A DNA stretch of 64,000 bases from Streptomyces ambofaciens ATCC 23877 (GCF_001267885.1 NZ_CP012382.1:7923001-7987000), one strand, 5' to 3'. Positions 9,497-18,672 are shown, counted from the stretch's first letter. The notes: a model not told the origin generated them from the sequence alone. A program made the numbers and translations.

Positions 9497-10951
9497 TCAG
9501 CCGGTCTTGGGGGCGCAGCGCATGCCGACGTAGACGCAGCGTGTGCCGTCGGGCAGGGCGGAGAAGATCACCGGTGTGTAGTCCGTACTGAAGGCTGAAC
9601 CCACACCCGTGCCGGCGAAGGCCGTTTCAGTGACCGGCAGCAGGTCGATCTGCAGGGGCTCCGAGAGGTCCTTCATGCCGTCGACGAACTCGTAGAGTGC
9701 GTGCCCGGCGCCGTCCTCCTCGGTCACCGTGATGACCACGCCCTCGCGCCGGTACGTGCCGACGAGCGGACCCCAGTCCACCACGGGGGGCGTGGCCGAC
9801 GGGGCGAAGGGCTCCGGCATGGCCACCCCTGCCAGATCGGCGAGAAGCTCGCGGTAGAGGGCTGCGTACACCTCACGCGCGCCGCCGCCGTTGGTGAGCA
9901 GCGCGACGGCGACGCCGGCCGACGGCACCACGCGCAGGTAGCCGTACTGCCCGATGGAGGCGCCGTCGTGACCGTATCCCTTGACGCCGTTCCAGTCGTA
10001 CAAGGTCCAGCCCAGACCCCAACCGTCCGAGCTGACCGTCCATTTGTCAGGGCAGTCCACCTCCCGGCGTTGCATCAGGGCCACTGCCGCCTCGGAGAGC
10101 ACGCGGGTGCCGTCCTCGGCCACGCCGCCGGCAAGGTGCATCCGCGCAAGCCGGGCGAGGTCGCCCGCCGTGGCGATGACCCTGCCGTAAGGGCCCGCCG
10201 ACCGCGGCATCATGTCCCACTCCGGCGCTGGTGCCGGCTCCTGGCCCGGCTCGCCCAGGTGCCCCATGGCCGCGCGGAAGCGCAGCGCCTCTTCGGGCAG
10301 GGTCATGGTGTGGGTGAGACCGAGCGGGGTCAGCAGCAGGTCCTTGAGAGCTGCGTCCCACGTCTTGCCGGTCACCACCTCGACGATCCGGCCGAGCACG
10401 TTGTAGCCGACGCTGCTGTACGAGATCGCACTGCCGGGCGGGCAGTCGAGCGCAACGTCTTTCGTGGCCTCGACGTACTTGGCGAGGCAGTCGTCGCCGC
10501 GCCCGCTGTCGTGATTGAAGTCGCAGGTGAGCCCGCTGGTGTGGCTGAGCAGTCGACGGGTGGAGATCATCGCGGTCGCTCCGGGGTCACCGATGGAGAA
10601 GTCCGGCAACACGTCCGTGACCGGTGCGTCCAGATCGAGTCGGCCGGACTCGATGAGCTGCATCACCAGGGTGGCCGTGTAGATCTTGGCTATCGAGCCC
10701 ATCTGGAAGACCGAGTCGGTCGTCGTCTCCACGTTGGTGCCGCGGTGCAGGACGCCGCTCGCCCATTCGTGGACGGTCCCGTCGACGAGGACGGCCAGGG
10801 ACGCTCCCGGCACGTGGTGCTGGGAGCAGAGCTGGTCGAGGCGAGCCTGCCACCGGGCGAGATCCAGCTTTCGCCCGGCCGAGTTCCGGGCTCCCCACGT
10901 CCCTTCGACGCTCCAATTGCCGTGTTCGTCAAAACTCATACCGTTCAGCAC
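9497..10951 (-). CDS. Serine hydrolase of the beta-lactamase/esterase (class C-like) family
   Basis: 484 residues from GTG 10951, where AAGGGGG lies 6 nt upstream; ATG 10939 is the alternative. The catalytic S-x-x-K is in FQMGSIAK, the tyrosine motif is YSSVGYN (a serine where many relatives have Asn), and the third box is YGHDGASIGQYG. After the catalytic domain an extra C-terminal beta domain resembles those of D-amino-acid peptidases and esterases. No signal peptide is evident, so it is probably cytoplasmic. It is divergent from a TetR gene with a long inverted repeat between them, implying induction by a small molecule, perhaps its substrate. It could be an esterase rather than a true beta-lactamase. 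Confidence 0.85.
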   Translation of the reverse strand: MLNGMSFDEHGNWSVEGTWGARNSAGRKLDLARWQARLDQLCSQHHVPGASLAVLVDGTVHEWASGVLHRGTNVETTTDSVFQMGSIAKIYTATLVMQLIESGRLDLDAPVTDVLPDFSIGDPGATAMISTRRLLSHTSGLTCDFNHDSGRGDDCLAKYVEATKDVALDCPPGSAISYSSVGYNVLGRIVEVVTGKTWDAALKDLLLTPLGLTHTMTLPEEALRFRAAMGHLGEPGQEPAPAPEWDMMPRSAGPYGRVIATAGDLARLARMHLAGGVAEDGTRVLSEAAVALMQRREVDCPDKWTVSSDGWGLGWTLYDWNGVKGYGHDGASIGQYGYLRVVPSAGVAVALLTNGGGAREVYAALYRELLADLAGVAMPEPFAPSATPPVVDWGPLVGTYRREGVVITVTEEDGAGHALYEFVDGMKDLSEPLQIDLLPVTETAFAGTGVGSAFSTDYTPVIFSALPDGTRCVYVGMRCAPKTG

Positions 10952-10992
10952 GGCTGACCCCCTTGGTGGCGTACGACGTTCTCTCGATGCGC

Positions 10993-11038
10993 ACACTGTA
11001 CGCATCAGAGATCAGCGTTCGCAAGCGGCGTACAGTGT
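10993..11038. promoter_or_regulatory. Inverted-repeat operator between serine hydrolase and TetR genes
   Basis: ACACTGTACGC (10993-11003) is exactly repeated in inverse as GCGTACAGTGT (11028-11038), with 24 bp between the arms. Each arm has its own GTAC core, so these may be two operator sites facing each other. Position suggests control of both divergent genes by the TetR protein. Confidence 0.65.
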
Positions 11039-11091
11039 CGGCTACGGTGAGGGACGACAAACAGCAGACCGACCGATGGGAGTTGGCGCGT

Positions 11092-11802
11092 ATGCCCGCC
11101 GACGCGAAGCCGATCACCTCCGTGTGGGCGCGTCCGCATCGCCCGCAGAGAGAGCAGCTGACGCGGGAGCAGATCGTGGCCGCGACGATCGAGCTGCTGG
11201 ACGCGGAGGGTGTCGAGGCGCTCAGCATGCGCAAACTCGGCACCCGCCTGAAGGCCGGGGCCACTTCCCTCTACCGGCATGTCGCCAATCGGGACGAGCT
11301 GATCCAGCTGGCCGTGGACGACGTGTTCGGTGAGCTGGGCCCGCCGGCCGCCGCCACCCGCAGGACATGGCGCACGTCCGTCGCCCGCGCCGCCACCGAG
11401 CTGCGGGCACTCGTCCTGCGCCACCCCTGGGTCGGTCCGGAACTCGGCCAGGTCGGGCTACTCCACGTCGGCCCGAACGCCGTCCGTATGACATCGGGTC
11501 TGCTCGCTCAGTTCCAGGCGGCCGGTTTCCCCGAGGGTGAGGAGGACCAGGCGGCGGGGGCGCTCATGTCCTACGTCGTCGGGATCGCCACCAGCGAGGC
11601 CGCGTACCTTTCCCTGGTCACCCGCAGTGGTGTTTCCGAGCGCGACTGGCTGTCGGACCACAGTTCGAACTTCGGGGAGGAGGTGGACCCGAGGCAGGTC
11701 CGTGAGGACCGCTTCGCGTACGGGCTCGACCGGATCCTCGACGGGCTCGCCAGTCGGCTCCCGCCGGGCGAGGACTCTGGGGCTCGCCGCACCGGGCGGT
11801 GA
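11092..11802 (+). CDS. TetR-family transcriptional regulator (TetR_C-like ligand domain)
   Basis: 236 residues from ATG 11092 with GGGAG 9 bp upstream; the longer open frame upstream covers the operator and is unlikely to be used. The N-terminal HTH reads LTREQIVAATIELLDAEG then SMRKLGTRLKAGATSLYRHVANRDEL, the TetR/TetR_C_1 type found in tetracycline-repressor-like proteins. The helical C-terminal domain should bind a ligand. It is divergent from the serine hydrolase gene and shares the 11-bp-arm inverted repeat, so it probably represses that gene and itself. Confidence 0.9.
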   Translation: MPADAKPITSVWARPHRPQREQLTREQIVAATIELLDAEGVEALSMRKLGTRLKAGATSLYRHVANRDELIQLAVDDVFGELGPPAAATRRTWRTSVARAATELRALVLRHPWVGPELGQVGLLHVGPNAVRMTSGLLAQFQAAGFPEGEEDQAAGALMSYVVGIATSEAAYLSLVTRSGVSERDWLSDHSSNFGEEVDPRQVREDRFAYGLDRILDGLASRLPPGEDSGARRTGR

Positions 11803-11993
11803 CATGGCGACAACCGTTCCGCTCGGCCGACCGTAGCGACGAGCGTGCGACGGAGACCCGCTGGCTGCGATGAGCCGGGCGCGGCTTCGGCATCCCGCGG
11901 GTCGGCGGTCGGGGGCCACGGAACACGGCTGTTCGCCGGGGCTCGCACACCTGAGAGTCCGTTCGGATCACCCCGCCGTCACGACCGTCCGGC

Positions 11994-12113
11994 TCACACC
12001 GCCGTCGCGTCCGTCGTGAGGGCGCGGTCGATCTGTGCGGGGGACAGGGCGTGCTCGATCGCCAGGATGCCCGCGCCGAGCACGCCCGCGTTCTCGCCGA
12101 TCCGCCCCGACAC
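11994..12113 (-). pseudogene. C-terminal remnant of a ROK-family protein
   Basis: The last 38 codons before the stop at 11994 read GRIGENAGVLGAGILAIEHA and LSPAQIDRALTT, the typical tail of ROK kinases and regulators. Nothing upstream in this frame belongs to the family; instead the terminator hairpin of the lectin gene follows directly. Only the 3' end of a gene survives, so this is a deletion or insertion scar. Confidence 0.7.
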
Positions 12114-12119
12114 CGAACA

Positions 12120-12160
12120 GGCGGGCCCCCGGCTCCCGTGGGGAGATGCCGGGGCCCGCC
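12120..12160 (-). terminator. Terminator of the PA14/lectin gene
   Basis: GGCGGGCCCCCGGC (12120-12133) pairs with GCCGGGGCCCGCC (12148-12160), one bulged C, around a short loop. It lies 40-80 bp past the stop codon of the minus-strand gene at 12200. Confidence 0.7.
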
Positions 12161-12199
12161 TTCGGCGCTGCCACCCGCAGGGTGGTGCCGGCCTGATCG

Positions 12200-14599
12200 T
12201 CAGGGCAGTTGCCACTTCTGGTTGGCTCCGGTGTGGCAGGCCCACAGGTGGACCGGGGTGCCGTCGTTCCAGGTGCCGCCGGAGGCGTCGAGGCACTTGC
12301 CGGACTGCGGGTTGCGTACCGTGCCGTCGGCCTGCGGTTGCCAGGTCTGTGCGCCGCTGCCGTTGCAGGTCCACAACTGGATCTTCGTGCCGTCGGTGCT
12401 GCCGCCGTCCGACACGTCCAGGCACTTGCTCAGGGCTCGTACGGTTCCGTCGCCGGGCAGCGTCCACTGCTGGGCGCCGGTGCTGTTGCAGGTCCACAGC
12501 TGGATCTTCGTGCCGTCGGCCGTCTGGGAGTTGTCGACGTCCAGGCACTTGCCGTTGACGCCCTTCACCTCACCGGTCCCGGACGCTGCCCCCGGCAGTC
12601 TGTTGAGCGTGTACCAGGCTTCGGTGCTCCAGAGCGTTTCGCCGCCGGCCGAGCTGAAGGGGCGGGGAGAGCGGACGTGGACCACGCGGTCGGCCTTGAG
12701 GCCCGGGATGGCGAGGGTGACGGTCCTGCGGTCGGCGGAGAGCGTGGCCGACTGCGCGGTGAGCGCCTCCTCGTCGACCTTGGGGCCGCCGTAGTCGGCG
12801 GTCGGCACGTAGCGCCACTGCTTGATCTTGTAGTGGCCGGCCAGTTCGTTCGCCGTGTCCGTCGACAGGGGCTGGGTGTACTCCAGCTCGAAGCCGCCCG
12901 GTACGGCGCGCATGGCGCGGATGTCGAAGGCGTTGGCGCCGTTGGGGGTCAGCTTCTGCAGACCGTAGGTGAGCTTGCCCTCCTGGCCCCAGTTGCCGCC
13001 CGCGCCCAGCCCGCCGGCGTAGAGCGCGCCGTCCGGACCGACGCTGATCCGGGTGACCCCGGCCTCCAGTCCTTGCGTGAGACGGAAGACCGCTCCTTGA
13101 TACTCGCCGCCGACCTTCTCCAGGAAACCGCGCTGGATACCGCCGTAGGTCACGTCCCCGAACAGCATCTGGCCGGCGAACGGCCCGTCCTTCAGTTGCA
13201 AAGGCGTGCTGGGCGAGTTGGCGATCTCGTTCTGCGGGAGCCACAGCACCGGCTTGGTCACCGGCTGGGAGTCGAAGGGCCCGTCCGGGTTGGTGTGGTG
13301 GTTGAAGAATCGGCCCTGCTTGATGTGCACGAGCTTGGACGAGGGGAGCCAGCCGCCCTGGTTGTCGGTGACGAACATGCCACCCTCGGGGCCCCAGCCG
13401 ATGCCGTTCGGGGTGCGCAGCCCACCGGCGACGTAGGAGACCTGGCCCGTCGCCTTGTTCACCTTGATGGTGGTGCCGCGGTTCGCGGCGGGCTGCGGGT
13501 CCGTGGTGGCGCCGCCGTAGTTGATGGAGACCGACAGGTTCAGGTAGAAGAACCCGTCCTGGTAGAGCAGGCCGAAGGCGAACTCGTGGAAGTTCCCGCC
13601 GAAGGGCCAGGTCGCCACCCGCCGGTACTGGTCGGTGACCTCGTCGCCGTTGGTGTCGTTGAGCTCGGTCAGTTCGTGTTTCTGGGAGACGTAGAGCTTG
13701 CCGTCGACGTGCTTGATCCCCATCGGCTCCCTCAGGCCGGAGGCCACCTTCTTGGCGGTCACCTTGTCGGGCCCGGTGCTGCCGGTGACGTTGCTCAGCA
13801 GGTAGACCTCTCCCGCGGTGTTGTTGCTGCCTCCCCAGGTGGCCACGGCCAGGCGTCCGTCAGGGAGCCAGTCCATCGCGGAGACCTGCGGCTCGAAGCC
13901 GTTCGGCCGGAGGTTGGTGAGGGTGTAGTTGGGATGCACACCGGTCAGCGGCAGGCCGTCTCCCGGGGAGTCGGTGCCTCCCTCGCACTCCTTGCGGCCC
14001 GGAGCCGTCACGCGCACGACACCGGCGTCGGTGCTGAGCACCGAGTTCGGCACGACGCTGAAGGCCGAGGCGCCCGGCGGTTTCCAGGACAGCGTGAGCT
14101 GCTGTCCGCCGTCGCGCTCGAAGTGCTCGATGCGCAGCGAGTGAGAGCCGGCCGTCAGGTCGACCGTGGCGTCCTTGGGGTCCGGTCCGTGCAGACCGTC
14201 GTGGTTGATGACCAGTTGGTCGTCGATCCAGAGCCGGGACCCGTCGTCGCTGGTGAGCCGGAAGGTGTAGCCGCCCGACTGTGCGGCGCCGAGGTTGCCG
14301 AGGACGTGGGTGACGAAGTGGGACTCCAGGCCGAAGTCGTCGGCCGAGGACCAGTCGATCACGGGCATCAGCTTGTCGACGTTCGGCGTCTGGCCCGCCT
14401 TCAGCGTGCAGATCTCGTTCAGCGGGGCTTGCACGTCGAAGACGCGCAGCGTGACACCCGGTTCCTGCGGGGGGAGAGCCGCGGCCTCCGAGTCGTCCGC
14501 CGGAGACGGGGACGACGACAGGCCGACGGCCAGTAAGGAAGCGATGATCGTTCCGGCCAGGCGTCTGCCCAGCCGACGGGGGTACAGCCGTGGATACAC
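12200..14599 (-). CDS. Secreted PA14 - beta-propeller (sugar dehydrogenase-like) - ricin-B lectin protein
   Basis: 799 residues from GTG 14599, chosen because AGGAGG lies 4 nt upstream and a signal peptide follows at once (RRLGRRLAGTIIASLLAVGL). Domains in order: PA14 (about 45-180, with YTFRLTSDDGSRLWIDDQLV); a PQQ/sorbosone-dehydrogenase-like beta-propeller (about 210-600, with MDWLPDGRLAVATWGG, GLREPMGIKHVDGKLYVSQ, TPNGIGWGPEGGMFVTDNQG); and a C-terminal ricin-type beta-trefoil (about 670-799) with repeats ending GAQQW, GAQTW and NQKW. Probably an extracellular enzyme or binding protein acting on polysaccharide, with the lectin and PA14 parts giving carbohydrate contact. The reaction and cofactor are unknown. 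A terminator follows. Confidence 0.85.
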   Translation of the reverse strand: MYPRLYPRRLGRRLAGTIIASLLAVGLSSSPSPADDSEAAALPPQEPGVTLRVFDVQAPLNEICTLKAGQTPNVDKLMPVIDWSSADDFGLESHFVTHVLGNLGAAQSGGYTFRLTSDDGSRLWIDDQLVINHDGLHGPDPKDATVDLTAGSHSLRIEHFERDGGQQLTLSWKPPGASAFSVVPNSVLSTDAGVVRVTAPGRKECEGGTDSPGDGLPLTGVHPNYTLTNLRPNGFEPQVSAMDWLPDGRLAVATWGGSNNTAGEVYLLSNVTGSTGPDKVTAKKVASGLREPMGIKHVDGKLYVSQKHELTELNDTNGDEVTDQYRRVATWPFGGNFHEFAFGLLYQDGFFYLNLSVSINYGGATTDPQPAANRGTTIKVNKATGQVSYVAGGLRTPNGIGWGPEGGMFVTDNQGGWLPSSKLVHIKQGRFFNHHTNPDGPFDSQPVTKPVLWLPQNEIANSPSTPLQLKDGPFAGQMLFGDVTYGGIQRGFLEKVGGEYQGAVFRLTQGLEAGVTRISVGPDGALYAGGLGAGGNWGQEGKLTYGLQKLTPNGANAFDIRAMRAVPGGFELEYTQPLSTDTANELAGHYKIKQWRYVPTADYGGPKVDEEALTAQSATLSADRRTVTLAIPGLKADRVVHVRSPRPFSSAGGETLWSTEAWYTLNRLPGAASGTGEVKGVNGKCLDVDNSQTADGTKIQLWTCNSTGAQQWTLPGDGTVRALSKCLDVSDGGSTDGTKIQLWTCNGSGAQTWQPQADGTVRNPQSGKCLDASGGTWNDGTPVHLWACHTGANQKWQLP

Positions 14600-14971
14600 G
14601 TGACCTCCTGACGGTCCCTCGGGCATGAGGAACTCGATCGGGTAAGTGGGAGATCCACCGCTGCCGGGACGCGCCGTCGTCCCGGATACGGAGGGGTGCA
14701 TACGTGGGCCCAAGGGGGGCGCACGGCGTCGCACCGGACACAGTAGGGACTTCCACCGGGGCCGTCCACGCTTTGTCATGAGCGAGGGAAAAGTTCTGGC
14801 CGGTCGAGACGTCCTCCGCGCCGCGGCCGGGCACCACCGTCGGAAGCCGGCGTTCGGGTGGTCGGAAAAGCGCAAGTCTCGTACGCGGACCACAGGACTA
14901 CGTCTTTGGTACCGGACCACCCGGGCCCGCGGTCCGATCCGCCGCACCCCGACTCCGCATAGCGTCACACC

Positions 14972-15604
14972 ATGCGTATAGGACTACTCGGCACCGGCAA
15001 TGTCGCCCGAGCACTGGCCCATGGCTGGAGTACCGCGGGACACGACGTGCTCCTCGGTTCACGCCGGCCCAAGGAACGAACCGACCTCGGTCTCCCCGTG
15101 GCGAGCCTGAGCGAGACGGCAGCCCACGCGGAGGCACTGGTCAACGCCACTCCGGGGGCCGTCTCCGTGGAACTGCTGCACTCCATCGGGGCGTCTGCAC
15201 TGGCCGGCACCCTGCTGATCGATGTCGGGGTCGGCCTCTCCGACGACTTCACCGAGCTCTCGCACCCCAACAGCAGCCTGGGTGAACAGATCCAGGCGTC
15301 CTTCCCCCTGACGCCCGTCGTCAAGACGCTCTGCACCATGGACTCCACCGTGATGACCGCCCCGGACGGTCTCGACGGTCCGAGCACCGTCTTCCTCTCC
15401 GGCGACGACGCCGAAGCGAAGCGGACCACCGGCCGGCTGCTCACCGACCTCGGCTGGCCTCCGTCGTCCCAGCTCGACATCGGAGGCATCGTCACCGCAC
15501 GCGGGCAGGAGCACTTCGCCCTGCTCTTCATGGGTATCGCGGGCGGTCTGGGGGGCCACACGTTCAACATCAACGTGGTCACCCCGTCTTCCGCCCAGGT
15601 GTAG
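14972..15604 (+). CDS. NAD(P)-binding oxidoreductase, coenzyme F420-dependent NADP reductase-like
   Basis: 210 residues from ATG 14972. It starts with a Rossmann loop MRIGLLGTGNVARALAHGW and continues VLLGSRRPKE, the pattern of F420-dependent NADP oxidoreductase-like proteins. The middle DVGVGLSDDF and VVKTLCTMDSTVM fit the family (VKAFNT region). The C-terminus with HFALLFMGIAGGLGG is usual. It stands alone, divergent from the lectin gene. Whether it really uses F420 cannot be read; many members are simple NADP-binding proteins. Confidence 0.82.
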   Translation: MRIGLLGTGNVARALAHGWSTAGHDVLLGSRRPKERTDLGLPVASLSETAAHAEALVNATPGAVSVELLHSIGASALAGTLLIDVGVGLSDDFTELSHPNSSLGEQIQASFPLTPVVKTLCTMDSTVMTAPDGLDGPSTVFLSGDDAEAKRTTGRLLTDLGWPPSSQLDIGGIVTARGQEHFALLFMGIAGGLGGHTFNINVVTPSSAQV

Positions 15605-15758
15605 TGATCACGACCGCTGTCAGCGCCGATCGGGCGAGGCCGCGCGCCTTCGCCCCACAGGCCTCGAGGTGTGGAGCCTCAAGGCCTATGGGGCGGGGTC
15701 CGGCCCGGGGAGTGACCCACGGCAGCCAGGTCAGCGTCCGGCCGTCACGAAGGCCGGG

Positions 15759-17291
15759 TCAGCGGCGGCTTCGGCGGCGTGCGAGTCGGTGGAATGCCTT
15801 CGGCCCGGGGGTCGGTGCGGGCAGTGCTCCCGAGACCGCGTCGGCCAGCAGGGTCCCGACCGTCTCCGCCGCGCAGACGCGGTTGGCGCCGATGCCTCCG
15901 GAAGGCCCCCGTTTGATCCAGCCCACCACGTACGTCCCGGCCCTTCCGATCACCCGGCCGCGCTCGTGCGGGACCGTCCCGGTCGCCTCGTCGTACGGCA
16001 GTCCCGGCTGCGGCACTCCGCGGTAGCCGATCGCCCGCAGCGCCATGCCGGCCGGAATCTCCAGCTCACCGGCTCCGCCGGCGACGCGTACGGCGCGCAT
16101 GTGCGCGTCCCCGCACACTTCCACGGGCGTGGACAGGAAACGGAAGACGATGCGACGCCGCCGTCCTGTCGCGCTCGGTGGCGCGGACCAGTCGACGGTC
16201 TCCCGCGCCACGCCCCGCAGCACCGCCGCCTTGTCCTTCGGTCCGGCGGCGTCGATCACCGCCCCGATGCGCGGATCGTGGGCGTCCACGACCAGGTCCA
16301 CCTCGGGAAGGTGTTTCAGGGCGAGGAGTTCGGGCCGGGTGCACGCCGCGTCGTCCGGACCTCGCCGTCCGAGCAGCACCACCTCGCGCACCTTGCTGTG
16401 CCGCAGCTCCGCCAGGGCGTGGCGCGCGATCCCCGTGTCGGCCAGTGCCTCCGGGTCGGTGACCAGGATGCGGGCGACGTCGAGGGCGACGTTGCCGTTG
16501 CCGATCACGACGACACGTTCGCTCGAGAGATCGACGGCGTCCGGTGCGACGTCCGGATGCGCGTTGTACCAGGCGACGAAGGTGGTCGCGGACAGGCTGC
16601 CCGTACGGTCCTCGCCGGGTATGCCGAGCCGCCGGTCCGTGGCAGCGCCCACGGCGTAGATCACCGCGTCGTGGTGTGCCGCGATCTCCTCGGTCGTGAC
16701 GTCTCCGCCCACCTCGAGGCCGAGGTGCATGCGCACGCGCGGGTGGGTGTGGAAGCGGGCGAACGTATCGCCGATCTTCTTGGTCGCCGGGTGGTCCGGG
16801 GCCACACCGTAGCGGATCAGGCCACCGGCGGCCGGAAGCCGGTCGATGAGCGTCACCTCGGCCCGGGTGTGCAGCAGCAGGTCCTCAGCGGCGTACATGC
16901 CGGCCGGCCCGGTACCCACGATCGCGACCCGCAGTGGCCCGAAGTCCGGCGGCAGTACGCGGTCGAAGGCCGGCTCGCCCCAGGAATGGAAGTTCGGCCC
17001 GGAGGCGTTCGCCCCTGCCCCCTCCGCCTCTTCCTCGGCCTGCTCGAAGTAGGCCGCGTTCATGTCGGCGTACTCCCGCTGACCGGCGGTCAGGCTCTCG
17101 ACCGGGAAGATGGCATCCACCGGGCACGCGTCGGCGCAGGCGCCGCAGTCGATGCAGGTCTTCGGGTCGATGTGCAGCATCTCGGTGCTGCCGAACGCCT
17201 GCTCCTCGGGTGTGGGGCGAATGCAGTTGACCGGGCAGACGGACACGCACGTGGCGTCGCTGCAACAGGTCTGGGTGATCGCGAAGGCCAT
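15759..17291 (-). CDS. Ferredoxin-fused ferredoxin-NADP reductase (FprB-like)
   Basis: 510 residues from ATG 17291. The N-terminus is a seven-iron/two-cluster-type ferredoxin (CSDATCVSVCPVNCI and CIDCGACADACPVDAI) joined to an adrenodoxin-reductase-like flavoprotein: FAD loop VAIVGTGPAGMYAAEDLL, NADP loop VVIGNGNVALDVARIL, and a C-terminal YVVGWIKRGPSGGIGANR. It moves electrons from NADPH through FAD to iron-sulfur centres. Its start lies 23 bp past the stop of the diiron oxygenase gene, so the two form an operon and this enzyme is the obvious electron donor for that oxygenase. The layout matches mycobacterial FprB. Confidence 0.92.
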   Translation of the reverse strand: MAFAITQTCCSDATCVSVCPVNCIRPTPEEQAFGSTEMLHIDPKTCIDCGACADACPVDAIFPVESLTAGQREYADMNAAYFEQAEEEAEGAGANASGPNFHSWGEPAFDRVLPPDFGPLRVAIVGTGPAGMYAAEDLLLHTRAEVTLIDRLPAAGGLIRYGVAPDHPATKKIGDTFARFHTHPRVRMHLGLEVGGDVTTEEIAAHHDAVIYAVGAATDRRLGIPGEDRTGSLSATTFVAWYNAHPDVAPDAVDLSSERVVVIGNGNVALDVARILVTDPEALADTGIARHALAELRHSKVREVVLLGRRGPDDAACTRPELLALKHLPEVDLVVDAHDPRIGAVIDAAGPKDKAAVLRGVARETVDWSAPPSATGRRRRIVFRFLSTPVEVCGDAHMRAVRVAGGAGELEIPAGMALRAIGYRGVPQPGLPYDEATGTVPHERGRVIGRAGTYVVGWIKRGPSGGIGANRVCAAETVGTLLADAVSGALPAPTPGPKAFHRLARRRSRR

Positions 17292-17314
17292 GTCGTCCGC
17301 TCGGCTCCGGGTCG

Positions 17315-18229
17315 TCAGATCAGGTTGGCGCGCTGGTAGAAGAACAGCGCGGGCTTGGTGAGCAGGCCGACCGAGGTCAGGAACTCCATGAGACCCGAGC
17401 AGCTCGACCGCATCATCGACTTGTGGTGCTCGTTGGCCTTCGCCTCGCGGAGGGCGCGCTCCTCGTCCAGGCCGGCGTTCGCGTAGACCTTCCGGTTCAC
17501 CATGCTGGTGACGATGACGTAGGCCGCCACGGCGATCAGGAGCGACTGGATCTGGCGCCGTGTCCGTCCGGCACGCGCGAGGTGCCTGCGCGTCTCGTCA
17601 CGGGCGAACTTCATGTGCCGTGACTCCTCGACGACATGGATGTTGTTGATGGTCCGGACGAACGGCACGACCCGTTCGTCGCGCATCCAGTCGCGCTGCA
17701 TGACGTCGAGGACCTCCTCGGCGACCAGGATCGCCGCGTACGCGGCCTCACCGAACGCGACGGTCTTGAAGAGCCTGCCGAGTTCGACGGCTGTCCGGTG
17801 CGGCCGGTAGGCCGGCGCCTGAAGCTTCTTCGCACCCCGCGCGAACATGATCGAGTGACGGCACTCGTCGGCGATCTCCGTGAGCGCCCACTGGAACGTG
17901 TCGCTGGTCGGGTCCTTCGCGTAGATGTCCCGCAGCACCATCTGCTGCAGGATCATCTCGAACCATATGCCGGTGCTCGCCACCGACGCCGCCTCCTGGC
18001 GCGTCAGTGCCTTGCGCTGCGCTTCGGTCATCTCGTTCCAGTACGCCGTCCCGTACAGCGTGCTCCACTCGGGGCTGGCGCCGTGGAACTCCGTGTCGAG
18101 CGGCGTCTCCCAGTCGACCTCGGTGAGCGGGTCGTACGAGAGCTGCGCGGACGAGTCGAGCAGGCGCCGGGCGATGCCGTCGTCCGGCGTGCGGCTCTTG
18201 GTCCTGGGGCGCGAAATGTTGAGGGCCAT
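17315..18229 (-). CDS. AurF-like diiron oxygenase
   Basis: 304 residues from ATG 18229, with GAGGAG 8 nt upstream. A ferritin-like four-helix protein carrying the full ligand set of AurF (p-aminobenzoate N-oxygenase): Glu in WFEMILQQM, E-x-x-H in TEIADECRHSIMFARG, Glu in LVAEEVLDVM, and His plus E-x-x-H in NNIHVVEESRHMKFARDE. Family members oxidise amines or other small molecules using O2 at a diiron site. The next gene encodes a ferredoxin/ferredoxin reductase that can supply electrons. No biosynthetic cluster is adjacent, so the substrate is unknown. A short palindrome lies upstream. Confidence 0.88.
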   Translation of the reverse strand: MALNISRPRTKSRTPDDGIARRLLDSSAQLSYDPLTEVDWETPLDTEFHGASPEWSTLYGTAYWNEMTEAQRKALTRQEAASVASTGIWFEMILQQMVLRDIYAKDPTSDTFQWALTEIADECRHSIMFARGAKKLQAPAYRPHRTAVELGRLFKTVAFGEAAYAAILVAEEVLDVMQRDWMRDERVVPFVRTINNIHVVEESRHMKFARDETRRHLARAGRTRRQIQSLLIAVAAYVIVTSMVNRKVYANAGLDEERALREAKANEHHKSMMRSSCSGLMEFLTSVGLLTKPALFFYQRANLI

Positions 18230-18279
18230 GTCGGGACTCCTCGAGTCGGGTCCGGGGGTTGCCTCGTTCTCGGCTGCCA

Positions 18280-18292
18280 TTACTGGCGGTAA
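18280..18292. promoter_or_regulatory. Palindrome upstream of the diiron oxygenase operon
   Basis: TTAC-TGGCG-GTAA at 18280-18292, about 50 bp upstream of the oxygenase start, in a locally AT-richer segment that includes TTTATAGCAAG. It resembles a TetR- or GntR-type operator, but no regulator gene is adjacent. Confidence 0.35.
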
Positions 18293-18620
18293 CAGAGCCT
18301 TGTTGACGGACTTTATAGCAAGAGACGTCGTGTGCACACCCCCGAAAGGACAGTCGGCCGAGCCGGCACGTCCTGCGCGGCGGCCGACCCGCCCCGACGG
18401 ATCCGCGCACGCACGTGGTTAGGGACCAAGTGCCCGCCCCGGCGCAGCGGATGCGCCCGCCCGTGCCCCTCTGGCCGGGTCGGGTCGTGCCACGCCGCCC
18501 GGCAGGATGAACCGGTCCAACTCGCCCGAGCCGGCCGGAAGGAACGCGCCGGTGACCGTGCGCGGTCCGCTTCGTTCATCCGGGCATGAGAGCGAAGCCT
18601 GACAAAGCGGACGCCTGTCG

Positions 18621-18672
18621 TGTCTACGCGCAGCCCCACCGGGCAGTGTCTACGCGCAGCCCCACCGGGCAG
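18621..18672. repeat. Perfect 26-bp tandem duplication
   Basis: A 26-bp unit beginning TGTCTACGCGCAGCC and ending CCACCGGGCAG occurs twice head-to-tail with no mismatch (18621-18646, 18647-18672). It lies in noncoding sequence just before the Rieske fragment and the lan locus, and looks like a recent slippage or repair duplication. The rest of 18338-18707 shows no gene. Confidence 0.85.

Noticed and set aside
12209..14536. 775-residue plus-strand open frame opposite the lectin gene
   Set aside because: Val/Gly/Arg-rich text without motifs; the minus strand has full domain matches.
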